Shown here: positions 22,498-33,972 of the stretch, piece by piece | How positions within the stretch are numbered: the stretch's first letter is position 1 | Layout of the letters: each line of letters opens with the position of its first letter | From: Glutinoglossum americanum | Lineage: Eukaryota; Ascomycota; Geoglossomycetes; Geoglossales; Geoglossaceae | Length of the DNA stretch: 59,609 bases | NCBI GenBank assembly: GCA_020080175.1 | Contig: JAGHQL010000170.1 | Location: 1 to 59,609 of the forward strand | Direction of reading: 5' to 3' | Made by a program: the position numbers and the translations under genes | Notes under the pieces: generated by a model | What the model was told of the DNA's origin: nothing | The model's input: the letters and a program-made list of their open reading frames with translations, nothing else | Database searches by the model: none

Positions 22498-25400
22498 AAA
22501 TACATCACGTCCTACCTCCCGCTCTGACCATGGGGTTGGTGTTCTTTTTCTTTCCTTCGTTGTTGGGTTTAGGGCCGGGGGAGAAACGCAATGATGGTGG
22601 TTACGACGGTGATGATGGGTATTTGAATATCTCCCCTTTTCTTTTTGGTTCCGCATACGGTGTATGGCCTCACTTCTCTCCCTTCCCAACCCCCCAAACC
22701 GCTAGACGAAAGTAGCGGATCTCCTCGTATAATCTAACTAGACGTTTCTCTCTCTTTTTCACCTCCACCTTCCCATTTCTATTCCCGTCTCCGTCCCTTT
22801 CCGCTATAGCCTAGCCTATCTAGACCAATCAATCAATCAATCCGCATCCATACCCCCCAGGGTCCCCGGGATCCCGCCCCGAACCTCTCAGGGCCACTCC
22901 AGGCCCACAGGGAGGAACCCCCCGATGCTATTTTCGGAAACGAGTGAATGTTGCATTGGAGGGTCAGTGAATGAGCGGGGTCGAGGGGTATATAGGGTTT
23001 TCGGGTCGTTGAATCTTTCCGTTTTCTTTTCCTTTTTTCCACTGTGTCCTTCCTAGTCCTGGCTTCTAGGAAAAGGCGGAGTGTGGTCCGTGGGGGATTT
23101 TGGGACGAGGTGTGTTTTTGTCGGGTATGTTTTGTTAGTTTCTTATGTGTATGTATATATATGTATTTTGGTTTTTGGTTGGCTGACTTGGTGGGGGTGT
23201 CGTAGGTTGGGTTGAGTCGAGCCGTGCGCGTGGTGGTGGGATGGGTATATAACCCCCCACCTCCTTTTCCCGCCGCTAGAGCTGCACGGTCTTCTGCCCT
23301 TTTTCGGGGTGTGTACTCCGCTACATAGGCTGTGTGGTGGAGTTGGACCTGATTGGGGCGTTTTTGAGCCCTGACAGTGGGGCTTGCCTAACTGGGTCAG
23401 AGATAGTGAGCTTTTTTATCCCCACGACCCCTTTTTCTTATTCATATTCTCGCAGACGCTCTTCTTGCTTTCTTTGGTGTAGCTGCTGACTGGTGGTTGG
23501 GATACAAGACCGATGGATACCGCACCGGCCCCTGACCGGGATACCTTGAGGATATCCAAGGGGTGAGTGAACATCGCCCCTCGTTCCCCGAATGAGCGTC
23601 ATTCTTTGCAATGGGCTTGTCCCTTGCGGTGTGGCCATCTATGCTAGGGAGAATATCCGGACCTACTTATCTGGCCATTCCTTCGCTGTTTTTGGCCAGC
23701 TTTTATCTTCCTTGGGCGTCGTTCTGGATGGAAAATGCCGCGTCAAGCGTCCTGACATTTTGATCCCTACGAGCAGGCCTTCATCCCTGCGAAGCTCACA
23801 TCGAGATATACTATCTCGCTCTAGTCGCCTTGGAGCGGAAGCTCCGCTCTTTCGCTACCGGGTCTACCTCCGATATTTAGGCATGTTCTCACCCTCTCCC
23901 ACTACCTTTTGTTTTCCGTGCCTCCCGCTTCATCCTTCCCTGCATTACCGTGGCGTACTGGAACCAACGACACCATTTGACTTTTGGGCCGTTGCTGGGT
24001 CGGGCCCAGTCCCACCTACAATTCCAACATATCCTCCTCAACTCATGCACCTTTCTCCCACTCAGCAGCTTGCGGCTCCAGCTCTCGGTTAGGATCAAAC
24101 GGCTGCCTCCTCTGGTCACCCCTTTCGCAAGGTCCCGGATAATATTCCTAATATGTTCTGGCCGTCAGGTCCCGACGGCATGGAAGACGCACTCGCCCCT
24201 ATACAACTCCCATCCCTATTCTCCTTCTCCAACCACTAGGGAGCGCGTGAGCGCATAAGGGGAGAAAGGGGAGAGGGAGATGAAAGCGAGTACAGCGGAA
24301 GGCGGTGAGCGGGGACAGGGAGCAAGCCGGCCAACTAAGGGAGAAGAAAACGATGCATGTGTTCCTAGAACCCCACTCAGCGAATAAAATCTCTAGCGGC
24401 CGACTGGGAGGTGATATCTTAGGGGTGTCACAACAGGGACCGGTACGCGATCTAATACACCACTCGATACTTCTCACCTTAATATATCCCTCCCACCTAA
24501 ACAAGGCGCGCGAGGTACCCCAACCAATGACCTCTCTTGAATATTCCCTGATCTTGGTCGCCACCCTTAACGAATACTCTCCTTCGGCACTACCGAGGCG
24601 AAAGTACATCTTCCCGACAACCCCAGGGTGGCCGCTCACCCTTTAAGACAACTTATCGTCGTGTTTCCCTACACGACTAGTCATTGGGAGTGTGCTTATA
24701 GGCTCCGAGATAGCCAACTACCAAAGGAGCTGCGATGAGCAAGCATTCCGTGATCGGTAGGAGGGAGGGGAGCATAAGTGAGGACACCTGGGATACCCTC
24801 CAACCAGAAGTGTAGTCGGGGATGCTGGAACACCAGCGTCCCCTAGACTTGGGCCCGCGATGCCGGAACCCCTCTCTATGTCGGAGTCGGGGTCGTTATC
24901 AGCTGGCCGGTGCGCCTGCTGCTGGAAGACCACAGCCTGTGGCGTGGAGCTGATGGACTCCGTCTAACACAAGATACCATCCAAGGCGCCTTGGCGCCAG
25001 CTACGGGAATGTGTTGTTGGGGGAGGTGTTGTTACCGGGGGAAGTTTTGTTGGAGGATGTGTCGCTGGAGGAAGAGAATGTTGGGGCTGCATTTAGAGTG
25101 AGATGGGAAGCCGGGGTGGGGATGTTAACCTCCGGATATCGCAGATCCTCTGCATACCTCTCCCGACAACTCCTTCCCCGTGGGGAGGGGAAGATGAAGC
25201 TAGTGTAGGATCCTGGGCCTGGTAGGGGTGCAGCAGTAGCTGGATGGTTCTTCTGGGCCATACGCGACCCACCTAACTGTTTTTTCATTTCCCGCTGCCC
25301 CGCCGTTGGGGACATGGGTTGGGGGCCAGCTGGCGGAGTTGGTCTCCATCAATTTATATCTCGACTTGAGTTTCTGTGGTTGGCTGGGGGTTCACACTGG

Positions 25401-26734
25401 GGCTAATCTCCGGCGATTCGTCCTCATTAGTTGCTGTGGGCGCTCTGCCGGGTTGAGGGCTGAGAGGGTGCAGGAGTTCTCCAACATGGTCACAGTGGGA
25501 CTGTTACCCAGGGCGGCGTTTTAGTTCCCTACATGCCGGTTTACCTACCTCACTTGCGCTCTGGGCTCCCCTCTTTTCGGTCCTTCTTGCTATTTCCTTG
25601 ACCCTTTGCCGCCTTGCCGGCTGTTAAGAGAAGGCGCGGCCGTGCGAAGTACTCTTCTCTCCCAATCAGCCAGACGGTGATTGTTGGACATTAAATCCTA
25701 TATGGCTCCGGCGAGCCTCACCTGTCGCACCCTCTCCCACTCAGTTTCCCGCCGTTTCCTCCAGGTCATGCCTAGTGGACCACTACCTCCCCAGGTCTAG
25801 CCGGAGAGGTTCCTCGCCCCAGGGCCCGCCTAAGGGGTCTTTCTTGCGACGGGAACTGTCCCCGTTAGTGCGCTTAGGCAGCTCCACCGAGCCTACCATC
25901 CCAGGCGACTTATCTTGGTCGCTCTGTTATTCTCGCTCGCTATTTCTGTCTCGCATGGCAAAGATCCGGCGAAGATGGTGAGTTATCTCATGCTCCCTGG
26001 CCTTGGCGTTCGCCAATGGTTTTGGGGACGAAATAGATAGTGGAGATGACGAGCTCCTGCGGTGGTTGTTCGTGCGTAGGGCTTAGATCCTGAGCACCCC
26101 TATTTTGATCCACCAGCTGGGCATGAGACACGATTCTCCAGGCCCTATACTCCGCCGTATCAAAGATCTTGCGATAATTCAGTTTTTGGGCTAGGGTGAG
26201 GTGCAACACCTCTTACCGCCACTGAATGATCTATTTCGCCCACTTAGTGTGAACTCGGAATAGCGATGTAGGGAAATGGATGTGTGTCTCTTAGCTCTTA
26301 GGACCCACAGTGGGGGTGGGCTAATTCAGAAGTCTTCCCTAACATTGGGGCTGAGGATGAGAGCGCTATGGTGGTGAATGGGGGATATACAGGCACCCCC
26401 TCTTGAAACCGAAGAAACCTTTGCACGAAGACGCTCACTACATTATCCTCCCCATACGCTTTGGGGCTCCGGATCAGGATCTACAGAAGGAATCACAGCC
26501 CCCACACGTCCACCAGACGATCTCAGGGGAGGAGGACGAGCCCTTGCTAGGGCGAATGGCTAGTTCTTTACTCTACTGGGTTCTGCGGGGCTAGCATGGT
26601 GGAGATTAATCTCCTTTTGGGGATACTACCATCTATGCGCTCCAAGCTACTTACTCATGCTTTGGCAGCCACGCGTGCAGCAGCGAAGCGCGCGCTCCCT
26701 GAGATCTGCCCGAAGTGCAAGCTCGCATGCCGAA

Positions 26735-26995
26735 ATAGTAAGAACAGGCGGACTCATCCTGTTGGTCTGTCGACTGAGCGATCTTTCCACCTGCTGCCAT
26801 ACAGTAGTAATAACGATGGCCGATTCATCACTCTAGCTGGTTGACCATGGTTATCCATCTGATTGCAATTTGGCGGTGGCAACAAACACACCCACCCCGT
26901 CAGCCGGTCGACCGGGCGATTGTTCAACCCGTTTGCTATTCTGTGGCAATAACGAACAGACCCATCCCGCTATAGAGTCGGTCAATTAGGGTACC
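26735..26995. repeat. Degenerate tandem repeat, roughly 75-100 bp units
   Basis: Similar blocks recur about three times. They share a GTAATAACGA/GGCAACAAACA/GGCAATAACGA start, then ACCCATCCCG-like sequence, then GTCGGTCGAC-like sequence and GCGATTGTTCAACC or GCGATCTTTCCACC. The units are imperfect and of unequal length. No function is evident. Confidence 0.45.
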
Positions 26996-28771
26996 GGAAG
27001 GTGAAATGTTAGGAGGCAAAGCCACTACCATAAGCTTCCCAATTCCCCTTCAACAGAAGAGCCGCGCAGCCCATCGCCTTCCCATCCCCTCTTCAACTGA
27101 AGAGTCCATCCTCGTGCATTCCCTGCACAGCCCAGCACGCCTCGAATTCTTCTCTCTCCTCTATTCTCAGGGAGCGGCAAGGAGGGCAGGCGCATGCCTG
27201 AAGCCATGCAGATGATCCACCCGCCACCCAAGGCAGTGGTATCGTCTCGGCTGGTTTGGCCGAAAGTCGCTAACCAGTGCGACTAGGACTAACTGTTGGC
27301 TGCTGCGGTCGGTATAGCAGTGAAGAAAGTACAGTGTCGGCCCCAGTCAATCATCAACCAGACTGCAGCAACCCTACCCCAAGGCAGAGAATCATGAGAT
27401 GAGCCAGCAGCCCCACAATAAACGCGCTTGAGATCTTCAGCAAACCCTCGTTGCACTCACAATTACCCTCCGTCTTGCTTCTGCCGCTACTACTCACCAC
27501 CTTACCCGCGGCATCCCTCCCTCCAGTTTTAACATTCCTACTGTGCAGGTTTCGCGGCCATATCTCCTCGCGTATGGCCTGCCTCCGCTCGCCCTCCATC
27601 GCCCGTGCATAGCCGTTCGCGTTCCTGACTCTGCAAGCTAAGTTGCCACAGAATGGCCGCCAGATATCTCCAGGCCTCTACAAGGGCGTGTTACCAACCG
27701 GCCCCCAACTGCCTGTCGAGCTATATCGGCCAAGCCTATGTCGCTACTATATGGGCGCATGGCTTTCGATATCAACACGGGGAAATGCAGGATCACCTAC
27801 TGCGATGACTAGGACTTCCGCTGAGTGCCTGAAGACCTGTGCAAGGGTGTGGCTGGGCTGACACAGGTACGGCAATAGCTACTGGGCGACTTCGGCGAGA
27901 ATGCAACCACGGCATTAGTCCGCTCTCCAGGGGCAATCCCAAAGAACCCTAGTCGCGAACGACGGGGTAGTTGACTCCGAGGAAAAGAAGCGGCGGCGGT
28001 ACCGGCCGGTAACAACAAAAACGAGCTCAGGCGCCTCGAATAAACGACTCGCCTCTGGTCTAGTATCTTCCGCTGCTTCTAATAACTTGTCTATAGCTAA
28101 TACCGCCCATCGGCTTTCCTACACCGTTAGTCCCCGTCTACCGACCTATCCCTCGCGGACTTCCGAACCCCCTATCCGCGAAGACGCGGTATGAACAACG
28201 GGAAGTAGTCCCTCCTCGGGGGCTCAGTACGCCAGGAATCCCTCAAAGGGATCATGCATTTTCCGGTTGACCAGACCGGAATGAGTACTAGGGCCATGTG
28301 GGACACAGCGATCCCAACAGCTCTCTCTCGGCTAAATTCGCAGCATCAGCCATATCGCCACAGCCCTCCTTGGAGTCGTGATGGTGGGCTATGTCACGGG
28401 CTGGGCCCCCCCGGCCGTAGCGCTGATGGCCGGGAAGGGATTTTGGAGGAATTTGTGGCGGACTAGGTTGGGAAGACTACCCGACCCTTTCATGACTCCT
28501 TTCGGCTGCGTTCGATTGGTTTCACGATTCCATCGCTGAGAATGACGTTATCTCCTAATGTCCTCCAATACACATTCTCCCTACCGCTAATTCCTCTTCC
28601 TTTCCCCCACGGCGCCCTCGGGAGAGGCTGTTGGAGGATATGCATCCGGGGGCAGTCCGCGATCCTATAGGCCACTGCGGTGTTACCGCCGAGGCCTACC
28701 TCGTATGTGCGGTCTGTTCAGCTTAACGCGAGGTCTATAGGAACCTCTCCTGCGTTTTACCTCCATCTTCC

Positions 28772-28838
28772 TTACATATCTCGACAAGCTCAGCAGTTTC
28801 CGACAATACTATTCTGTCTACTTCCTCCCAGAGGTTAT
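28772..28838. repeat. Short direct repeat E, copy 1
   Basis: About 50 bp (CTCGACAAGCTCAGCAG, TTTCCGACAATACTATTC, TACTTCCTCCCAG) matches 31588-31652 in the same orientation with a handful of substitutions. On the minus strand both copies read as a short peptide-like stretch (LSET-L-EI), so they may be fragments of one old coding repeat. Confidence 0.45.
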
Positions 28839-30084
28839 GAGCCCGGTAGCCTTCCGCTCACCTTACCTTCTTACCATAACCTCCGTTCGACTGGGCTGTG
28901 CGGTGGTTTTGCCGCCAGCTTTCGTGGCGAGGCCTGGGACTCCCAGGCCTTACGCCGATATAGAGACGCTGAAAACCAGAGATCCCAAGCTTGGGGTAGC
29001 ACCGCGGTCCTCTATTCCGCCAGCTTTAGGAATGGTGGTAACGACGTCATATATTGCCACCGTTACCAGTGTAGCCCTGGCATTAACACCGAGTCTACTT
29101 AAACCCGCTGGTTCTTCCACCCAGCGTATCTCAGGCTTCTACATACTTCGAACATATTCAGATTCAGTCAAGTCAATCAAGCTTCACCCACTATTCCCCC
29201 TCTTGTGGTATTCTCTTTCCTAAATCAGCTGCCCTGCTCCACAATTCAACTTCGTGTCGTCATTCCTCTCCCGCCATCCGTTCTAGTACTCATTTATCCC
29301 CATAACGGAGCCTACCTATGGAAGTGGAAGAGCCCAGGGCAGAGATTTCTGCCTGTTAGAGCCCGCTGGTCTGAGATCTTGATCCCGACATTTCTCGCCT
29401 TCTCGGGGTTTTACGGAATAGTAGGGCTTATATATGGGTTTATTGAAGCGGGTGCTTGATACCGGCCTAGCGCCCATCGACGACATGCCTTGGAGCCTCC
29501 ACGGCGCTGGCTCTGTCCCACCCACAAATCTGGTTGGGGTGCCTCAGCTTCTGAGAACTCCTAATAGCTACACTAGCACGACGAACCGATTTGCCGTGCA
29601 TCCTTGACTAGGATGATCAGCCCGAAATAGTCTCGAACCGGGAACCGGGAATTATAGGAAGCCGCCGAAGCCGAGGTTTAGAGAGCATAGTTGATGAGGA
29701 CAAGCATTTCGTCTAGCAAACGGAGGTGACGAAAACATAAGCTTGCTGCGTTTCCCCATAACTATGGCTGGCTCAGACCACCCTTCTTTCCTCTCGGCCC
29801 CAGGAATCTCCGCTCCGTTAAGCAAGGCCGGGCTAGGTATGGAATTGTGGGCAGAGTTGCCAAGGCGCAGCGACCTCCCGACTAGGCCCCATCTCCGATT
29901 CAGACACATCACCCGCCCCTTTCCGCTCCCGCACACTTGCCGCGTGCTGGTGGCTCTGGCGAGCTGGGGCGGTTATACTGGAGCGAACACATTGGAATTC
30001 CGGAAAGAATGCAGCCATCCACATTGGAATGACCGCATCCGCCCGACTGCAAGCATGCAGGTCCGGAAGTATCCTCGCTGGTAT

Positions 30085-30180
30085 GCGGATCCGCTACTTC
30101 GCCGGAATGTCGCTATATTCTGCTTTCAATTGCCTTGCTGTTTGCGTTTCCTGACTTGAGCATAAGAACCTTCGGAATTG
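30085..30180 (+). repeat. Dispersed repeat F, copy 1
   Basis: This stretch matches 31891-31987 in the same orientation. Shared words are GCGGATCC, TATATTC, TGTTTGCGTTTC and GA-CATAAGAACCTTCGG. It is non-coding and of unknown family. Confidence 0.5.
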
Positions 30181-30656
30181 CTCGCTCTTGTGCTACTTTT
30201 AACTAGTATTACTACATGTTCCCTATCCACTACGAGGCTAGATATGTAGCAGCCTTCTCTGCTCTAGAGAACAGACCGCGATGGTCACTGAGCCACTCGC
30301 AATACGCTCTATGCCGCATGACTTGCGGTCCAGAGACTTTCAGGGACGTCGAAGACGTCAAGTCTGGTCTGAAGACGATTCGAAAAGACTTAGGCCCTGT
30401 TCGGCAGTCCGAACTCTAGAGCTCGTGAACTTGGGGTTTCACCAACCCGAGTCAGTTTTGCCCGGTCACTATTCTTGCCAATATCGGCGAGCACCTGAGC
30501 CTACCGCGTGTTCCTCAGATTCGCGGAAAGGGATTCAAACCGAAAAAAAGAATCGCGGACGGAAGCCCAAAAACGTTTTTTGCATACTATCACACCGCAG
30601 ATGGCAACCAAGAGCCGTATTCCGGCTCTAGCAAAGAAGACTGGAAGGGGCTGTGT

Positions 30657-30808
30657 CGGAGCCGAGGTGGCAGACGTGACTATTGAGGGCAAGCCCTCTT
30701 GTGGGTTATCCGAGTGGTTATCACCCTAAAAGTTTTTGTTTTCTTCGCTAGACACGCGCATACAACAACACCACTCTGAAGAACACACGTTTCCACTGAC
30801 CCAACAGG
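30657..30808 (+). repeat. Dispersed repeat D, copy 1
   Basis: About 150 bp from GGAGCCGAGGTGGC onward aligns with 42950-43090 in the same orientation. Shared words include GGGCAAGCCCTC, TAAAAGTTTTTGTTTTCTT, TAGACACG and ACAACAACACCA. The flanking sequences differ, so the edges of the element lie near these points. It is non-coding. The CA-rich end and T-run suggest an LTR or leader fragment, but this is uncertain. Confidence 0.6.
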
Positions 30809-30942
30809 CTGCCAGAAATTGGGAATATCCGGAGATCTGATCGCGACCACAGACTCGAACTATATATCCCGCTGGTTACCGGGGCATTCAACGCCCTTCG
30901 ACAAACTGAGGAAGATGTTATTCTTCCAGATTCGCATACGAT

Positions 30943-31092
30943 CCATAGCCGCGATGAACGTCGCTCCCCACCCTGATTCCCTTGGTAGAAAAACCAAGAC
31001 CGACCGGGCGCTCCGAGCCATAGCTGCGATGAAAGACGTTCCCCACCCCGGCTTCCTTGGCGGAAAAACCGAGACTGGCCAGGCGTTTGACA
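30943..31092. repeat. Tandem duplication of a 75-bp unit
   Basis: Two adjacent units (30943-31017 and 31018-31092) begin CCATAGCCGCGATGAA and CCATAGCTGCGATGAA and continue in parallel through CCCCACCC and GAAAAACC. They look roughly 80% identical by eye. A minus-strand frame runs through both, so the encoded peptide is also duplicated, but no family is recognised. Confidence 0.6.
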
Positions 31093-31808
31093 AGATGATG
31101 AACTCCCGGCAGTGCTGCTGCTTCTGCCAGGGTATGATGGGCTACCAGGTACCTGCGAAATTCGAGCTTTCGAAATGGCATCGTAGGGGTGATAATACCC
31201 ACTCTTGTGCAGAGCTTGACGCCAGCCTCCAAGCTAGATGGATAGGGGATAAACGGATCCTTGGTCCGCTGTAGCCAGTTTATCCGGCGAGGAGAGGATT
31301 GGAGATATATTGGAAACGGGTCTAGGAGGGGCGAGTCCCAGATTATGGGTTGGGATTGGGGGTGGGGGCAAATAGTTCCCCGATCACATATGGGCACCAG
31401 CGATCCATCCTTCCCCCTCAGAGAGTCCTTGAGGTATCTACTACTGCGCCTCTCATCGAGCACAGCTATTTGACAAGCGATCGGGCGAGGGGGTAATTCG
31501 TCAAGACGGATGTGAGACCGGAAGGGAACAAGGAATAGTCGCCACGACCCTTTGGCATTCGGATAGAGATGAAACCGAGAACCAACACCCCTGGCGATCT
31601 CGATAAGCTTAGTAGTTTCCGACAATGCTATTCTTCCTACTTCCTCCCAGGAAAACCTCCAGAGACATAGCCGACTAGCCGGAAAATACTAAGGAAGGAA
31701 GGAAAGAAAGGAGAAGTTGAGGGCAGAGAAGATTATTGGCTTGACGGATTGCTAGAGGCTCTACTGAAAATTAGCGAAAAGCCTACGGCGGTTTGTGTTA
31801 GAATAGAA

Positions 31809-31832
31809 GCATTAGAATTAGCATTCTAATGC
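31809..31832. other. Perfect 10-bp inverted repeat with 4-nt loop
   Basis: GCATTAGAAT and ATTCTAATGC flank TAGC. It could form a cruciform or mark the edge of a small element. A similar GTTAGAAT / ATTCTAAC pair occurs at 43355-43380. Confidence 0.5.
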
Positions 31833-32013
31833 CGGAGCGAATGCAAGAATTCGAATGCTAGAATTGTCGCACCTGCTCGGCCGCAAACACGCGGATCCAG
31901 TTATTAGGGCGGAGCGACGCCGCACCCGCTCATCTATATTCCCTATCGTTTGCGTTTCAATTCGAACATAAGAACCTTCGGGACTTGTAATACTTCAACT
32001 CAATTTAATCCTG

Positions 32014-32182
32014 TTGTGGTTACCATTCGGAGTGGCTAATCCACTATACCGCTTCCAGCTGTTACCCCTTTTTCCTTCTTGGCGACGGCACGGCAACCTC
32101 ACCTCATAAGAATCTCCTCGCCCGACTTCTTCATGTATCCTAATTAATCTATTCTATTCTGTCATACATGCTCTGCTGCCAT
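32014..32182 (-). repeat. Dispersed repeat A, copy 3 (inverted)
   Basis: On the plus strand this copy starts TTGTGGTTACCATTCGG and ends near GCTCTGCTGCCAT. Reverse-complemented, it aligns with 12048-12210 and 39578-39757. It lies about 300 bp before repeat B copy 2. Copy A1 also lies about 370 bp before B copy 1, but in the other orientation, so A and B are probably independent insertions. Confidence 0.6.
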
Positions 32183-32480
32183 ATGAACTTTAAATCCTTC
32201 CTACTATGCAAGACTTCATGTACCAACAGCTCCTTGATTAAGCGATTCCGCCAGGAAGCTAGGAAGCCGACACCGAGAAGACGAACAGGAAATAGCCGCA
32301 CTGACCCTGTTGGTGGTCTAGGCGAGGGCGATATTGGGAGCGGGCAAGATATTCCCGGCGATCCCCTGAACTACGGATAGGGGGTAGTACTAGGGATAAT
32401 CAGCACGAAATCTCGGCAGACTCCCGCGGCGAAGATGGCGGTCGTCAGCAACAGCGATAAACCTTGGTTGGAGGTCTCGG

Positions 32481-32750
32481 GGATAGCTATGGTGGTGAGG
32501 GCGCCTTACATATTATGCAATTGCCGGCGCCTTAACGTCAGGCTAAGATTGCAATGCTGCGTAGCGTGAATGCACAACAGAATATAGCTAGAATGCAATT
32601 GACTTGTCTATAAAGAAACGTCCTGCCCAAAGAGAGTGTTATATAGTGGCCGCAGAATGCCTGATTAGACCGATAACAATAGCCATATATGGCTCGGAGA
32701 ATGGCTCGAATGCGACTCGTAGCTCCATTGCTGCCGCCTCCGTAACTGTG
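32481..32750 (+). repeat. Dispersed repeat B, copy 2
   Basis: This is the second copy of the 260-bp repeat at 12584-12846, in the same orientation. It contains GGCGCCTT, CAAAGAGAGTGTTATATAGT and GCTGCCGCCTCCGTA. It is non-coding. Confidence 0.65.
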
Positions 32751-32889
32751 ATGAAGTCCTATTCCTAAGCCTGAACAATACAATTTTTACCAAGTTGCTA
32801 AAGTCTAGACCACTAGTTAGAAAGCTTGTGGATAGGGTTATAAGCGCCGCGCGTCGGGACCATACATAGCTTGGTTGAGTAGTATCCTC

Positions 32890-33290
32890 TATCATAGCTG
32901 ATGCCTCTCAAATTTCCTCCCAAACCCCCGTTTGGCAGTCTACACGACTTGTCTCTTATGAAGACCTCGCCCTCTGGGAGGTCTTGCTTCAGGTAGGACT
33001 TTTGAATCGGTGTGTCTCATATTATGGCCCCTTCTTCGACCAATATTCCCACAGCCGCGGCTACCATTGCCTTCGTCATTGAGCCAATACCGCAGATGGT
33101 ATTCGAATTTGGAGGTACCTGCAATGCGGCATCTCGATAGCCGACGTTGCCAACGTGTAAAACCTCTCCATGGTGCAAGATGCCGAAGGGCGACCCTGTT
33201 GTGCCAGAGATGCTACGGATTTGTTGAATAATAGGCGCCACCAGATGAATTGATATAGCGAACCTCATACCGCCTTTTGAGCTCGGCAAG
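32890..33290 (-). pseudogene. Fragment of a beta-lactamase-family serine hydrolase gene
   Basis: A minus-strand frame reads PFGILHHGEVLHVGNVGYRD, then CGIGSMTKAMVAAAVGILVEEGAI. This is the N-terminal part of the class C beta-lactamase/esterase family, and SMTK is the SxxK catalytic motif. The frame then meets TGA where the family normally has Trp before DTP (the read continues DTPIQKSYLKQDLPEGE). TGG to TGA is the change expected from G-to-A transitions such as RIP. No remaining two thirds of the family (YxN, HxG) could be found downstream on this strand, so it is truncated as well as stopped. It lies about 220 bp from the MULE left end. It is a decayed host gene, not a functional hydrolase. 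Confidence 0.6.
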
Positions 33291-33502
33291 GAGGCCAGCC
33301 GGGAAAAAGCTCTCTCAACCAGCCGTGAATACGTAAGAGCTAGAAACTGAAAGGGGGCCTAGGTCGAGAGGCCATGAAAGGGGTTAATCGTGTAGCGAGT
33401 TTTGGAGACACACTGGGCGAAGGGATCTGATAATCCAGGGAATAGGGTTTCGGTGTCGGGTACAAGACCGGCTACCTTCCTGTACGCGATTATATTGGGT
33501 AG

Positions 33503-33511
33503 CCAACGTGG
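33503..33511 (+). repeat. Target-site duplication, left copy
   Basis: CCAACGTGG immediately precedes the left inverted terminal repeat and is repeated exactly at 36411-36419. A 9-bp duplication is the hallmark of Mutator-like elements. Confidence 0.85.
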
Positions 33512-33575
33512 CGGCATGGCTCCGGGCAGTCGATTCGGAAAGTCGTGATTCTGGGAGTCGAATTCGACTGCCCCG
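33512..33575 (+). repeat. MULE left terminal inverted repeat
   Basis: 64 bp identical to the reverse complement of 36347-36410. Identity stops abruptly after CTGCCCCG. It contains the palindrome GTCGAATTCGAC. Confidence 0.9.
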
Positions 33576-33610
33576 GAGATCTGAAGCCCAAGCTGCATAT
33601 GCAGCTACAC

Positions 33611-33645
33611 TGCTCTTCTGCAATGGTTCCCCATGCCAGAAGAGC
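33611..33645. other. Subterminal hairpin in the MULE
   Basis: GCTCTTCTG and CAGAAGAGC form a 9-bp inverted repeat around a 16- to 17-nt loop. It lies between the terminal repeat and the minisatellite. It may be part of the subterminal structure of the element. Confidence 0.5.
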
Positions 33646-33698
33646 TTCGGAAAAGTATTTCAGAGGTTGAATAGAGGTTCCGGAGGTAGGAGCTGGAA

Positions 33699-33858
33699 GG
33701 TAGCCAGGAGGAAGGTAGCCAGGAGGTAGGGGCTGGGAGGTAGCCGGGAGGAAGGTAGCCGGGAGGTAGGGGCCGGGAGGTAGCCGGGAGGAAGGTAGCC
33801 GGGAGGTAGGGGCTGGGAGGTAGCCGGGAGGAAGGTAGCCGGGAGGTAGGGGCCGGGA
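33699..33858 (+). repeat. Minisatellite of four 40-bp units inside the MULE
   Basis: Units start at 33699, 33739, 33779 and 33819. Each reads GGTAGCCGGGAGGAAGGTAG followed by CCGGGAGGTAGGGGCTGGGA. Variation is limited to A/G in the first unit and T/C in the last block, alternating between units. Each 40-mer is itself built from related GGTAG-GGGAG half units. The strand asymmetry (G-rich) is strong. Confidence 0.85.
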
Positions 33859-33972
33859 GGTAGAAGCTGGGAGATAGGAGCTGAAAGGTAAGAGCTTAAA
33901 AGTGAGAGCCCAGTAGTATCTACATATATATAGCCTTAAATACAGTTCGAAGATAAAGTAATATCATCAATC

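Larger units (their letters stand above)
22498..31790. other. Long gene-poor region of decayed sequence
   Basis: About 9 kb has no convincing gene on either strand. Base composition is near normal or GC-rich, so this is unlike the AT-rich RIP island. Open frames are short and share no family motifs I recognise; no reverse transcriptase, integrase or transposase motif was seen by eye. Several internal repeats are listed separately. The 3' end and downstream sequence of PEX5 fall within the first few hundred bases. I see the stretch as a mixture of old repeat fragments. Confidence 0.5.

Noticed and set aside
21811-22689. 292-residue minus-strand open frame
   Set aside because: It is a shadow of the GC-rich TPR half of PEX5. 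Its translation is low-complexity and has no family resemblance.
30391-30480. MITE-like GGCCCTGTTCGG start
   Set aside because: No matching inverted end or target duplication could be found downstream.
30918-31625. 235-residue minus-strand open frame
   Set aside because: It has no ATG at its beginning (TTG only), contains a duplicated segment, and has no recognised motif. Kept only as an observation on the duplication.
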